Assembly (NCBI GenBank): GCA_036426205.1
Contig: CM071569.1
Location: 1,055,353 to 1,119,352 of the forward strand
DNA from: Ascaphus truei
Lineage: Eukaryota > Chordata > Amphibia > Anura > Ascaphidae
Length of the DNA: 64,000 nucleotides
Reading direction: 5' to 3'
The notes under the pieces are model-generated. The model worked only from the letters and a program-made list of their open reading frames with translations. It ran no database searches and was not told the origin of the DNA. Below, piece after piece: positions 24,180 through 34,594 of the stretch; position 1 is the first letter of the stretch, and every line of letters begins with the position of its first letter. The position numbers were made by a program, and so were the translations under genes.

Positions 24180-25640
24180 AAGAGATCCACTTTTACATCT
24201 GACATCACAGTAATGTTCAAAGGTTTGCATTTGGGGATTTGTATTATGGAAGTTTATCTTATATTTGTGCTGTTGAATAATTAAACATACATTTAGTCAT
24301 TTCGTAGGGGAATACATTGCAAAGGCGACTCTCTGAAAAAGTACTTTATGGGCCGCTAGTCGCATTAAAAAGCAGCAATCCACTCTGCCCCCCCCCCCCC
24401 CCCCCAGGCCAGGTATTTAAATTTTTAAAAAAATGGTATTCTGTTTGCGGGAAACGGCTTCTTTAATTGAACCGTTCCTGCCGCCCTGCTTCCTGCTCCC
24501 ACCCCCTCTATTTCTCTGGAGCTGAACCGCACTCACTTGAGCTTTGTGGAAACCGTTTCCTGAGATACTTCCCGGAAAAGGTGCCACGTCACATGGGCCA
24601 ATCGGAAGCCGCGACCGATAACGCTATTTTGCTTCCCCTGGAGGGACGGTACAGACACATTCCCTGGCATGTATCGCGGGAAGCAGGGTGTCCCCCCGGA
24701 GCTGAAATTACTGGGGTTCAGCTCTGGAGCCTACCCGTTTCCTGTACACACTACCAAAAACGTATAGAGTTTAATTCATATAATGTTAGCATCCTGCCCC
24801 GTTTTCCTAGTGTAAAAAACATGAGTTTTCCGATCTCTAGCTTCTGAGCTGACCATGGTCACCGTTAAACTGCTCTGGACTCACGTGAGAGCGCCATTTT
24901 AACCTCCCGGACACTTAATATTTCAATATCTCCTGAACAAGGCATCAGGAAAAAAAATATATGAAACAAATAATGAGGAACGGCTGTTTAGAAGGTATTA
25001 CAGTATGTATAAAAATCCTCTCACTGATGGGATTTTGCAACACAAATTGTGCTGTACGGAGGCTCTTCTGAGCTCCAGGCAGCTGCCGACACATCCTCGT
25101 ATGTCACAATTTGCTGTGATGCCCTCTTCCCCGTGCTGACAACCCCAGATTTATTAACCCCTCCTTTACAGGTCAACGCTTCCAAACCAACGTTAACTGC
25201 CGTTCAATAGGCGTGAACACCCGTTCGAGGGCATTAATCCATAACAGAGCTTGATTAATCTGGGGGAAGCTTTAAGCCCATTTTATGAGTGGGGCTGAAA
25301 TATTATAGAACAAGGGGCAGTCAACTTCATATATTGGCCAGTATAGGTCACTAGATTTCTTAGTCCATATACACTTGGAACCACACGTGGATACAGCATT
25401 ACCTGTGTTTCCCTAACAGAGAGCAGCACATTGGCCCTTCCCCAGTAACACAATACTGTTATTACACCATCTGCACTACATTTCAATATTGACCACTACT
25501 ACCATTTTGAAGTTTATATGTACTAAAACATCTCAGTAAGGAGACATCTGTATTGTCTGCCAGATCACAGTACATAAAAGCACAAGATGATACAAAGTTG
25601 AAGGGAGAAGAGTACGACCTCCCGGCAGCTATTTCTTTCT
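24180..25640. other. Gene-free stretch with possible MITE end
   Basis: No supportable gene. 'TTAAAAAGCAGCAATCCAC' at about 24364 resembles the TTAAAGCAGCAGTCCAAG terminus of the MITE family at 30.5 and 38.1 kb, but no matching right end was found. A 126-residue frame at 24467-24847 has no domain I recognise. Confidence 0.4.
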
Positions 25641-25659
25641 CTGGGCCTTTCCTCTGTCA

Positions 25660-26520
25660 GTCCTGTTAGTACAGGCAGTGGAAAGGTTAATTCCTTCCTT
25701 AGGCCTGAATGTATGTATTCCAGCCTTGAATAATGTATCAGTATTCAAGGGTGGGCCTAGCAACTTCTGAGGATGTCAATCTGAGGGGTGGATATTGGTT
25801 GGAACGCCCCTTGTTGTGCGTGGACCAATCTGTATCCGGCTCTGGCTTGCTATGAGTCAAAGTTAGGGACACTCCCCAAAGACATACAAGTTGGGATATC
25901 CTCCCAAATTGGTCAGTACAGTTCTGGAAGAATTAGAGTGAGCAGATAGAGAGAGAACAGTCTCTCCCTCCCACCCATGAGGGGTTGGGAGGGAAGGGAA
26001 TTATTCGGCCTAAGTCAGGGCTCTGATTTAAGAGAGAAATAAGCAGATGATGATAAGTAAGTATATAGGATAAAGAATCTGTTGTCTAAATTTAGCATAG
26101 GTTGAACTTGATGGACCTACGTCTTTTTTCAACCTCATCTACTATGTAACTATGTAACTATATGATGAGAAACATGTGAACCTGCTATTCTCTGCCCTGG
26201 AGCCGACTGTCAATAAAGAACAGAAAACGACATGCTGTGTGTGTTCCTGTGTCTGAGAATGAAGGAGTGTCAGTGGGGGGTTCATCCCCTGAATATCTAC
26301 AGGGGATCCTTGCTGGCTGGAGGCGTTGCACCAGGTGAGATCAAGGTAACCTGTCCCTCCTGTCCTGGTTCTCCCCACACCACCGCGGAGCGCTCAGCCC
26401 TCCTGTGGCCTACAGGTATGCAGCACAACACCCTACGTAGCAGAAAGGAGCATACCCCCCCAATCTCACTTTATGGAAAAAGGGCTACTTTTACAAGAGC
26501 GGAACATGATATTTCCCTGT
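25660..26520 (+). mobile_element. LTR-like remnant (plus), with short retroposon-like tail
   Basis: The 3' part carries an AATAAA near 26211 and a block TGGAGGCGTTGCACC (26318-26332) also found in the LTRs at 31.4, 41.2, 45.4, 47.5 and 57.4 kb, so this is probably a related LTR. At about 26100-26160 lies 'GTTGAACTTGATGGACCTAC' followed by repeated CTATGTAA, a tail I associate with common frog interspersed repeats. Exact ends and target duplications were not found. Confidence 0.45.
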
Positions 26521-27264
26521 ACAGTGGTACACGGATTTGTCATTTAAATCTAAAAAAAAGGCTTCTTAATGGCTTCAAAAAGACAAAGAATAAAACGTTC
26601 TGTACAACAAGCGTCTTCCTTGTTGTGGTCATTAAAATAATTTGCTGATAAGACTTTGCAACTGTGTCTGTGGGTGACCCCTCTGTGTTTCCCTGAGTAA
26701 TATACCTTCTCATACTGACCAGGCGTGTGACTGCACAGTTTCCAGCTCCCTTCTGCCAGCCCAGTGCCGGACCGAGACATAATTGCGTTCGGGGTGGATT
26801 GAAAACTTGGCGCTCCTGTAAAACAATTGTATTTTTACAGGGGCGCCAGTTTTTTTAGTCTGCCCGTGCGCCGGATGTCCTCGCACCTCGGGTCTCCCCA
26901 GATGCGGGGCACCTCGCTCCAACGCTGTTTGCGAGCGTGCTCACCTGCCCAACAGGGAATACGCACGGCTGCGACTCCGGCGCTCTTTGTGAGCGCGCCA
27001 GGCGCCCGTCCAGAAAGCGTGGTGGGACGGGGGTGGGGGAGTTTGGTGGTGTGTCCTGGCTGCAGCGATCAAGCTGGGTGTCTTGTGCACGCAAGAGGTG
27101 TCGGAGCGGCAGCGCCCTGCGGCTGGGGACATCAAGCGGTGAGGGCAGTTGATGATGGCGTTCAACGCTTCTTTTATATTGGCGCCCCAGGCAAGTGCCC
27201 GGTCAGCCCACCCCTTAATCTTGCCCTCACACCTGCAATCCAGTTCCGGTCTCTGATTGGCTCC

Positions 27265-27454
27265 TGGCTATATCCTTGTGGCTGTCACTCCGCCTCCTTA
27301 AACTTAATATGGCTAAAACGGAGCTCCTCATATTCCCCCTAAACCTGGCCCCATATCACCCTCTTTCTTTCACTAGAAATGGTTCTACCATCTATGCTGT
27401 CGCCAAAGCGCGTTGTCTAGCAGTGACATTTGACTCTTCCGTTTCCTTCTCCAT
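27265..27454 (+). pseudogene. L2/CR1-like LINE reverse transcriptase, 5' part of split copy
   Basis: Translation in frame from 27276 gives 'LKLNMAKTELLIFP' and, near the break, 'VTFDSSVSF'. These are the LKLN-xxKTELLIF and LGVTFDSxLSF blocks seen in the C-terminal half of L2/CR1/Jockey-clade reverse transcriptases. The frame is broken after SFSI by a 1.7-kb hAT-like insertion and resumes at 29163. The upstream catalytic palm motifs are absent, so this is a 5'-truncated dead copy, as is usual for LINEs. Confidence 0.8.
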
Positions 27455-27598
27455 TAGGGTGACCAGATTTTGAAAATGAAAAACCGGGACACATAATTTT
27501 TTTTTATTATTAATGCAACAAATGACATGACTAAAAAATGAATATTATAATGATATTTATCAAATAGTGTCACCATTGATGCTGTATTATTCATTCTA

Positions 27599-28040
27599 CC
27601 TCTCCCCATTCTCTCTCTCTACCTTCTCCCCCATTCCCTCTCTACCTTCCTCCCATTCTCTCTATCCCTCCCCTCCCCCATTTTCTCTCACCCTCCCCCA
27701 GTCTCTCTCCATTCCCTCCCCCCCATTCTCTCTCTCCCTTCCGTCCCCCATTCTCTCTCTCCCTTCCGTCCCCTCATTCTCTCCCTTCCGTCCCCCATTC
27801 TCTCTCTCCCTTCCGTCTCCCATTCTACCTCTCCCTTCCCACCCCCCATTCTCTCCCTTTCCTCCCCCCTTCCTCCCCCTCCCCTCCCCCATTCTCTCCC
27901 TTCCCTCCCCCTTTCTCTCCCCTCCTCCCCCCATTTTCTCACTCTCTCCATTTTTTCTCTCTCAATCCCCTCCTCTATTCTCTCTCCCCCTCCCTTGTCC
28001 ATTTTCTCTCCCCACCCTCCTCCATTCTCCCCCCCCCATT
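27599..28040. repeat. Polypyrimidine tract inside the hAT-like element
   Basis: CCCTCCCCCATTCTCTCTC-type repeats, about 24-28 bp, almost free of purines on the plus strand. The Gly/Arg-rich minus-strand frames of about 90-104 residues are artefacts. Confidence 0.9.
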
Positions 28041-28044
28041 ATCT

Positions 28045-28262
28045 CTGTGACCTGCAGACTCACAGCCACTGACCTGCACAGACACAGACACTCACACAGA
28101 CAGACCAGCACAGACACACAGCCACTGACCTGCACAGACACAGACACTGACACAGACAGACCTGCACAGACACAGCCACTGACCTGCACAGACACAGCCA
28201 CTGACCTGCACAGACAGCCACAGACACTCACACAGACACAGACACTGATCTAAACACACAAA
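28045..28262. repeat. Tandem ACAGACAC / CCACTGACCTGCAC repeat
   Basis: About nine short units built from 'CACTGACCTGCACAGACACA' and 'GACACTCACACAGACAGACC'. They lie between the CT tract and the 35-bp array. Confidence 0.85.
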
Positions 28263-28341
28263 GACTAACCAACACACACACACACACGCTGAGGAGGAGC
28301 AGGGAGGGGGTGGGGGGGGGACTGTCTGCTCACTCTATGTG

Positions 28342-28745
28342 TGCAGGGATTTCTGCACTGGGTCTAAAGTCCTGTCAGCAGGGATTTCTGCACAAACCCA
28401 ATAATCCTGTCTGCAAAGATTTCTGCACAGGGCCAATAATCCTGTGTGCAGGGATTTCTGCACAAACCCAATAATCCTGTGTGCAGGGATTTCTGCACAA
28501 ACCCAATAGTACTGTGTGCGGGGATTTCTGCACAGGGCCAATAGTCCTGTGTGCGGGGATTTCTGCACAGGGCCAATAATCCTGTCTGCAAAGATTTCTG
28601 CACAGGGCCAATAATCCTGTGTGCAGGGATTTCTGCACAGGGCCAATAATCCTGTGTGCAGGGATTTCTGCACAGGGCCAATAGTCCTGTGTGCGGGGAT
28701 TTCTGCACAGGGCCAATAGTCCTGTGTGCAAAGATTTCTGCACGC
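28342..28745. repeat. 35-bp minisatellite, about 11-12 copies
   Basis: The unit is 35 bp: GCAGGGATTTCTGCACAGGG followed by CCAATAATCCTGTGT. Each unit contains a short palindromic segment, TGCAGGGATTTCTGCA. Copies differ at CAGGGCC/CAAACCC, AATAAT/AATAGT and TGTGTGCA/TCTGCAAA. Overlapping minus-strand frames of 133-172 residues exist because the unit lacks stops in those frames. Confidence 0.93.
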
Positions 28746-29162
28746 ACGGGGGGACGGACGGACACACACAGCGTGTCCTACTTTTCACTCTGGAGGATGG
28801 AGGGGGGGGGGGGAAACCATCTTGACTGGCAGCAGGCCCCTCACTTCCAACTCTCACTGCTGAGGCTCCGCTGACACTAACCCCCAGCCCCACCCTCTGC
28901 AGCTAACCCCGCCCCCACCCTCTGCAGCTAACCCCGCCCCCACCCTCTGCAGTCAGACCGGCCTCCGCTCTCCTCTCTGCCTGCATTCTGTGCTCTCTGC
29001 TGCCCCCCCTGCTCTGATGGCCAAAACCGGAACAGCCACAAAAAAACGGGACATTTTAAAGAATGCGGGGCAGCCGGGACAGCCATTAAAAAACCGGGAC
29101 AGCCATTAAAAAACCGGGGCTGTCCCGGCTAAACCGGGACAGCTGGTCATCCTATTCTCCAT

Positions 29163-29960
29163 TCACATTCATAGCATGGCTAAAACTTGTTGCTTTGTCA
29201 TCTGTAATATTGCTAAGATCAGCTCTTTCCTCTGTCACGCTACTGCTAAAACTCTAATGCATGCCCTTATCCTTTCCCGTCTGGATTATTGTAACATACT
29301 ATTAACAGGCCTCCCTGCCTCCCAACTTTCTCCTTTGCAGCTTATCCAAAATTCTGCTGCTAGAATATTTTCACTTTCTCCCAGAACAGTCCCCGCTCAT
29401 CTCCTCCTTAAATCCCTCTCCTGGCTTCCCATCAAGCTTCAGATCACCTACAAAGTTCTCCTCTTTACCTTCCTGGCTCTCCACTCATCTGCTCCTCCCT
29501 ACATATCCGCTCTGATCTCTCGTTATGCCCCAGCTCGTATCCTGGCCTCTACCCATAACTTCTCCTTTCACCATTTCACCTCTACTGCTCTCTCGCCTTA
29601 AACCTTTTTCCCTCACTGCCCCCTTACCTGTGGAACCCCCTCACACTGGCCAAGCACCTTTTCTCCCACCTTTTAGGATAAACCTTAAAGCTCGCTCCTT
29701 AAATGAAGCCTCCCCAATAGCCTGTGCTAATGGCTATTGCCACAGTCACTCCTGCCAAGCACTGCCATCTACTGCACTTACTCCCTCACCTGTAAGTTTT
29801 CCACCACACCACATAGATTGTAAGCTCTCCGGGGCAGGGATTTAATTTCCTATTGTCTGATCTTATTTGTTGCACTTATTGTACTATACTGCACTGTACT
29901 GTCTCTTGTAAAGTGCTAAGTACAGCTGTGGCGCAATATAAAAGATATACATACATGCTA
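29163..29960 (+). pseudogene. L2/CR1-like LINE, 3' part with 3' UTR tail
   Basis: After the hAT-like insertion the frame continues with 'ALILSRLDYCNILLTGLPAS', then 'LQLIQNSAARIFSLS' and 'LSWLPIKLQITYKVLLFTFL'. These are the LDYCNxLLxGLP, LQxIQNxAAR and LxWLPIxxRIxYKxL blocks of the L2/CR1 reverse-transcriptase C-terminus. The 3' part contains GTAAGCTCTCCGGGGCAGGG (29820-29839) and a tail 'TGTAAAGTGCTAAGTACAGC' ending near 29960 in short ATAC repeats. The reading frame stops at 29601 and no complete protein remains. Confidence 0.88.
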
Positions 29961-30504
29961 ATCGACAGAAAAATGAAAATAATGTTTAATACATCGAATG
30001 TGTTACACAACGGCCCTAGTACCCAGCCCCCATAGTGAAGACGCAGAAGACGTGGCTTTTTAAGGGTATAATTTAATGGGTCACAGCAACAAGGGTCGGG
30101 ACCCGCTGTTCCAGGAAGTCCCTTCCAGTCTATGCTTCTTGTGTTCCCATTCATCGTGTTCCTCCTTCCTGCCCAGCTGTCCCCTTCCAGCCCTCCATTT
30201 AAATGAAGGCTGTTTAACCTAATTAGCGGCGATGAGTTTCAGGTGCATGGCAGCCAGCCCAGTTACTATGGTGCAGACTTCAACCAAGTCGTTGTACACT
30301 GTGAGGGACCCGGGTCTGCAGCTGTGCTGTGCGCATGAACCGCTCATCATCTCGGGAGGTTAGACACCTGGCAGCATGCTACCCCCCTATCACTGGTTCT
30401 CTCTATGTGAACCCATTTTATATCAGTGTATCTCAGAGTATGGTGTCCCTGCAATACAAAAATAAAATATTTCTAAACCGGACCGTGTGTACGTGACAGC
30501 AAAT
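29960..30504. other. Gene-free stretch, nothing recognised
   Basis: Ordinary composition with no frame, repeat ends or tandem structure that I can support. Confidence 0.5.
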
Positions 30505-30718
30505 TTAAAGCTGCAGACCAAGCAACATCATCCTACATGTGTGTTTTTGATTAAACCAGTTCTGTACTATGAGAAAATACTTGCAGCATTTTTTTTAAAA
30601 CAACTCTGACATTTTTTATGTATTATAATGTAACAAGCATCTTTTGTTTCTATAGCAACCATTTACAAACTCACCCCCTTCCTCTTCTGAAACAGGCTCT
30701 GGCACACCTCTTTTTGAG

Positions 30719-30947
30719 TCATCTGTGGAAGTGCATGCACACCGCTAAATGGTGCTGGAGGGGGGTACTTATCTGCCGGTGCGCTGTGTCCAGGGAGGTC
30801 CAGACATCCCAAAGGAGATCAGCAAAGAAAATGGAAGCAGGCACACGGTTCTCCTTGATAAAGGCAGTTTTTGCCGAAACGTTGGACCCTTTGGTGGCAC
30901 ATTAAATTGCATCTTCAGAAGACCGTGTGCCTGCTTCCATTTTCTTT
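30719..30947 (+). mobile_element. 229-bp insert with 17-bp TSD carrying a hammerhead-like motif
   Basis: The exact 17-bp direct repeat GCACACCTCTTTTTGAG occurs at 30702-30718 and 30948-30964, and the interval is absent from the sister MITE at 38.1 kb. A TSD of this length is typical of target-primed retroposition. Inside, bases 30822-30849 and 30922-30949 form a perfect 28-bp inverted repeat, and the ribozyme-like motif at 30855-30885 lies in its loop. No poly(A), A/B box or reading frame was seen. It may be a Penelope-like or retrozyme-like fragment, or an undescribed SINE. Confidence 0.75.
30855..30885 (+). ncRNA. Hammerhead-ribozyme-like motif, copy in the 229-bp insert
   Basis: Order: TTGATAAA, stem GGCA/TGCC (30863-30866 and 30872-30875, 5-nt loop), GAAAC (30876-30880), GTT, then GG. 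This parallels CTGANGA-stem II-GAAAC-GTH in hammerheads, with two changes in the first box and no loop left in stem III (GAAAC runs straight into GTT). Only about 3 bp of stem I form (TCC/GGA). If descended from a ribozyme, this copy is probably decayed. Confidence 0.4.
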
Positions 30948-31358
30948 GCACACCTCTTTTTGAGCCCTGTCCTCTCTCTAGCATTGCACCAATTGTATCT
31001 AGTGACTGCCTGGTCACATGATCTTCCCCACAGAACTTTGCATCTTTGGTCCTCTTCTGCTGCACTGGCAGCCATTTAGTGAACCCCCGTGCCGAATCTT
31101 CGCCGATCGATCACAGGAGAACGGATCAATCGGTAATTTAGCTAATTACTTATCATCGTGTGGATTGTATTGATGCACATCTGAAAGGGGGGAAATTAAA
31201 TTGAAAAAAAATAACCCGGCATCTTGGACTTCTGCTTTAAGTACATTTATAGTATTACTTTAACTCCTTCCAGATAACACTTCATTTTAACAGCCCATTT
31301 ATAGACTTTGATTACTTACATTTCTGAAGCTTTCACACACACAATCTGCACTTATATG

Positions 31359-32204
31359 TGTAACGGCTGGACCCCCCTTGTCTGACCCACCCAATCTCAC
31401 ATTGGCCCGTGTGGTCTAACCGGTCCCCATTACAAGGTCGTGTGTGGTGGTACACCTGCAAGCAACAGGACTCCCGAGTCTCCCGCTTGGTGTTATAGAG
31501 GATATCATCAGGACAGGTATCTGAGGTAGTGGTTACGAGTCCAACTTACTTCATGTGCAGCGCCTCCACCTCATCAGGATCTATGCTTCCGCAGGGAGAT
31601 TGTCCTGGTGAGGAACTCCTTCTCGGTGGTGACTGCCACTGCAGAGTAATCTCACACTCACACAGCGGGAATATCTTTGAACACGACATCTTTATTGTAG
31701 GTTGGGATGTAGCAGACTGCCCCATGCAGCTGCCGGCTCTAGCCGCACATCTTTCCGTGCTGTCCCTTTGCCAGGTACGCCCTCCCGTATTGAAGTGGGA
31801 TTCCCTTTCTCCTAGGGAGATCACCACTGCGCCAGGTCCCTGGACACAGTGTGGCCTAGACAGACTTAATTGGTCACTCTGCTACCGCTAGTTACAGCAC
31901 TAGGGTCACAAAAGTATTCCTCCAATCCCTTATGCCGGAGCATACATTTTACCAGCTGCTTCACACAACTGCTGGCTAACTCAACACTAACTGACAGTGT
32001 TGTGCCCTTTATACCTCAGGGGGCAGGCGCATCTCTGATGTCACTATCCAGGGACTCAGAGCATACAGCCACTCCCTTCCTTACACAGGGCACCACACCA
32101 GGGTATGAGGGAAAACCTCCATAACTACTGTTGGCAGGCCTGTACTTACCAGGACTTACTGCCAACAGGGAAGATGTATGCAGTCATTATTATGCATGGC
32201 TACA
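31359..32204 (-). mobile_element. Solo LTR, same family as the 41-46 kb element, 4-bp TSD
   Basis: In plus-strand view it starts TGTAACGG and ends GCATGGCTACA, so on the coding strand it runs TGTAGCCATGC...CCGTTACA, with TG/CA termini. A 4-bp duplication, TATG, flanks it (31355-31358 and 32205-32208). It is colinear with the LTRs at 41179-42013 and 45422-46255 but clearly more diverged. A reverse-strand AATAAA (TTTATT at 31691-31696) sits where it does in both other LTRs. The frames inside are LTR artefacts. Confidence 0.85.
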
Positions 32205-33351
32205 TATGTTTGAGATTGTACTATAACATGTATGTGATCCGGACTCCATGTTACTGTATATCATGTTTAAGGCATCAACAGAGCAGTGCAATGACATGGA
32301 AGGGATGCAGAAATAATATTCCGATAAGGACATAGCAAGATCAGAGCTGCAGATTGTACATTGCGTATGGGAGTGTCTTCCTCTAGCAAATTATAATCCA
32401 AATGGATAAGTATACAGTATTTATCAGTCTGACTGCTGAAAATCTGGCGCAAAAACACCGCAACAGACTATCCCCGAAGAAAACCCCATACATCGGGTGC
32501 GAGGCGCGAAGAAATAACGCCCAGCACACACAGAAGGGCCACACACTCATTTATAAAACACGTTACTGCCCATTTAGTAAATATGCCCCTAATATTTAGT
32601 GAGGGTGGGGGGGCTTTTGTGTCAGAGATTGATATCTATGAACGGTATATTACACTATTTCGCCTCAAGAATACATGTTTTTAATGTTTTTGTTTTCATG
32701 CTTCTTTCCTTCATTGTATTTTCACTTTGTCGCAACCAAACTGTGGGACGGTTACCGTGTCATGTCACTGTTGCGTGCACCTGGTTAAGTACAGCGGCCT
32801 CCTTTCCTTCCATGGGGGTGATGCCTCACCGCATAGGAAGTGTGAAGAGAAGTCTGATTTCACGCGGTCTCCACTCGTGTTCCTGCGATTGTAAGAGACG
32901 GACGCACATTCTTGGCCCTGGAAATTTACACACTCAGACTTGGCGATTTTTTTGTTGTGGTCTAAAAGAAAAAGTGACCCGCCGAGACGCGGAGTTTGAC
33001 GCGTTTCATTGTAATGAGTATGTAACTCCTCCCTACCTCCCACTGTCATCGTGCAAATTGCGAGCTGATGCACGAAGCCTTGTTACATTGACACAAAAAG
33101 ACGGCAGATGAAAATGATGCAGATTGTTTTAATTCTGACCCACATTTTCCTTGATACCTCATGTTTTCCTCTCTTTACCCGGGCCAATCACCTTCCTGTG
33201 GTACTTTCAACTCATCAGCGTTACAAACTTCTCACCCTCAATCAATGAATCATGCCAGGTCCTTCTCCCCATCTCAAACCCCAGGCATAACAAGTTCATC
33301 TTCCTTCCTCCATGATCTGTATACACCACTCCTGATCAAGGTTCTATAGAT
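32205..33351. other. Gene-free stretch
   Basis: A 170-residue frame at 32599-33111 has no recognisable domain and crosses a possible minus-strand hammerhead-family remnant at 33001-33025, where GAAACGCGTCA is bracketed by GGAGTT and AACTCC. No other structure was found. Confidence 0.4.
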
Positions 33352-33819
33352 CAGTTTTTCCCAACACGGGGGCTCGGGACCCCCGAGGGGTTCGTGAGGT
33401 GTCTCCGGGGGGGTTTAACCAAAAACAATGTCATGGCGGGTCCCAGGCAGTATAGCGGGTTCCTGAGCCTGTGTGGGGACTGGGCACTTAGGAAGTCCCC
33501 AAACTGCACCTTAGCGTGGGGTGGTATAGGTCTCAATTACAGCAGGAGCTTCCGAGGTCTCTCCCTACAATACTTTGCATCCATGTGGGGCGGGGCTTTG
33601 GAAGCTCCCGCAGTGAGTGACAGCTGTACCCTGCCATGCTGTCTGCACCTACAGAAGTGAAATTTGGTAACTTAAGTGTGTGTTCCCGCCACGAGCTCAA
33701 GACACTAACAGTTTTGTTATCAATATTCTGATAAATTGGCAATAAGATTAATTAGGGGTTCTCAGAACACTTAGTTTATATTATGGGGTGCACAATGTCA
33801 AAATGGTTCGGAACCACTG
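33352..33819. mobile_element. hAT-like non-autonomous element, imperfect 8-bp TSD
   Basis: The left end is CAGTTTTTCCCAAC and the right end is the inverse of CAGTGGTTCCGAACC, the usual CAGTGGTTCCCAACC-type hAT terminus. Flanking octamers CTATAGAT (33344-33351) and TTTTAGAT (33820-33827) agree at 6 of 8 positions, consistent with an old 8-bp duplication. The 468-bp interior contains GGGGGCTCGGGACCCCCGAG near its start and has no coding capacity. Confidence 0.75.
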
Positions 33820-34137
33820 TTTTAGATGTTGGTTTTGATGCAATCGTTACCTTTATTTTGATTTTAGAAGGTACTTTTCAACTATTCAATCTACATGTTT
33901 GTTCATGAAGATAATATAATTGCAAAAAAAAATTTAATTTACTTTTCAACTATTCAATCGATATCTGCATCCACACAGATTATATAATTGCAATAAAATA
34001 ATAGATCAGCATCAACAAGTCTCAGGCTTTAAGGCCAACGCTTTAAAGAAGGAGAATACTATATATCATTATTGTAGCATTGCTACAGAATAAAAATCAC
34101 CTTGTGACTGTTTTAACAATATAAATAAATTAACTTG

Positions 34138-34594
34138 TGTAACCAGGTCACCTGATTGCTCCTATTCTGCTCTTGGGCTGCCAGTAAACCCTGTTACTAT
34201 CAGGTTGCCAGTAGTTAATATGGGGTTTTCCCCCTCCGAGGAGCTGCGTTTGAGTGACAGCGGGTGGTGGTGACATCAGGCCTCGGCATGACCAATCATG
34301 AGCCAGACCTGGTGCCCTCCTCCTGGCTGTACTTAAAGGCAGGACCGCCCTAAATTGAGGAGTGTCCTTCCCCCACTGAGGAAGGCAGGTCACACAACTG
34401 GGAGCCTGAGATTGGGGCCTTCCCATGTGCTCTTCCCTCCGGTGGAGAGTGAGTGTGGACCATACCTCTGCCTCTGCTAGGGAGGTGGGGAAGAGCTAGG
34501 ACGGCTGCGGGTGCCCTTGGCCTGTAGTGATGGTCCAGGGACCATCCTTCAGTGAGAGCTGAGAGTACTGCACCGGGCAGAAGACTGCCGTGTC
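34138..34594 (+). mobile_element. Truncated LTR, sibling of the 57.4-kb LTR
   Basis: Starts TGTAACCAGGTCACC and aligns with 57400 onwards through CTGCCAGTAAACCCT, 'AGGTTGCCAGTAGTT', GGGGTTTTCCCCCTC, GGCTGTACTTAAAGGCAGGA and 'CTCTGCTAGGGAGGTGGGGA'. It stops where the fold-back repeat begins at 34595, so its U5 end is missing. The TACTTAAAGG segment at 34330 could be the TATA equivalent. Confidence 0.8.

Larger units (their letters stand above)
27455..29154. mobile_element. hAT-like non-autonomous element, 8-bp TSD, nested in LINE
   Basis: Termini are TAGGGTGACCAG (27455-27466) and its inverse CTGGTCATCCTA (29143-29154), matching at 11 of 12 positions. The flanks are an exact 8-bp duplication, TTCTCCAT, at 27447-27454 and 29155-29162. 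Removing the element rejoins one LINE reading frame, which confirms the boundaries independently. Inside are an AT-rich left end, a CT tract, two tandem arrays, and near the right end three copies of an 'AACCGGGACAGC'-like subrepeat. No transposase frame is present. The 8-bp TSD and short terminal inverted repeats point to the hAT superfamily. Confidence 0.88.
30509..31236 (-). mobile_element. TTAA-flanked MITE (Kolobok/T2- or piggyBac-like), copy A, carrying an insertion
   Basis: TTAA lies at both ends (30505-30508 and 31237-31240). Read on the minus strand, the element starts AGCAGAAGTCCAAG and ends CTTGGTCTGCAGCT, which are inverted and match the copy at 38140-38637 end to end. That copy is 498 bp. 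This one is 728 bp, the excess being a 229-bp insertion plus its 17-bp target duplication. No transposase frame is present. TTAA duplication is typical of Kolobok and piggyBac elements, and Xenopus T2-type MITEs also use it; I cannot choose between them. Confidence 0.85.

Noticed and set aside
24467..24847. 126-residue frame as a gene
   Set aside because: No recognisable domain; it lies beside a C homopolymer and a possible MITE end, so it is more likely part of a repeat.
30509..31236. Reading the 728-bp TTAA element as one longer MITE subfamily
   Set aside because: A perfect 17-bp TSD and comparison with the 498-bp sister copy show that the extra 229 bp are a later insertion.
32599..33111. 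170-residue frame as a possible protein gene
   Set aside because: No domain and no support beyond length; it overlaps a possible repeat remnant on the other strand.
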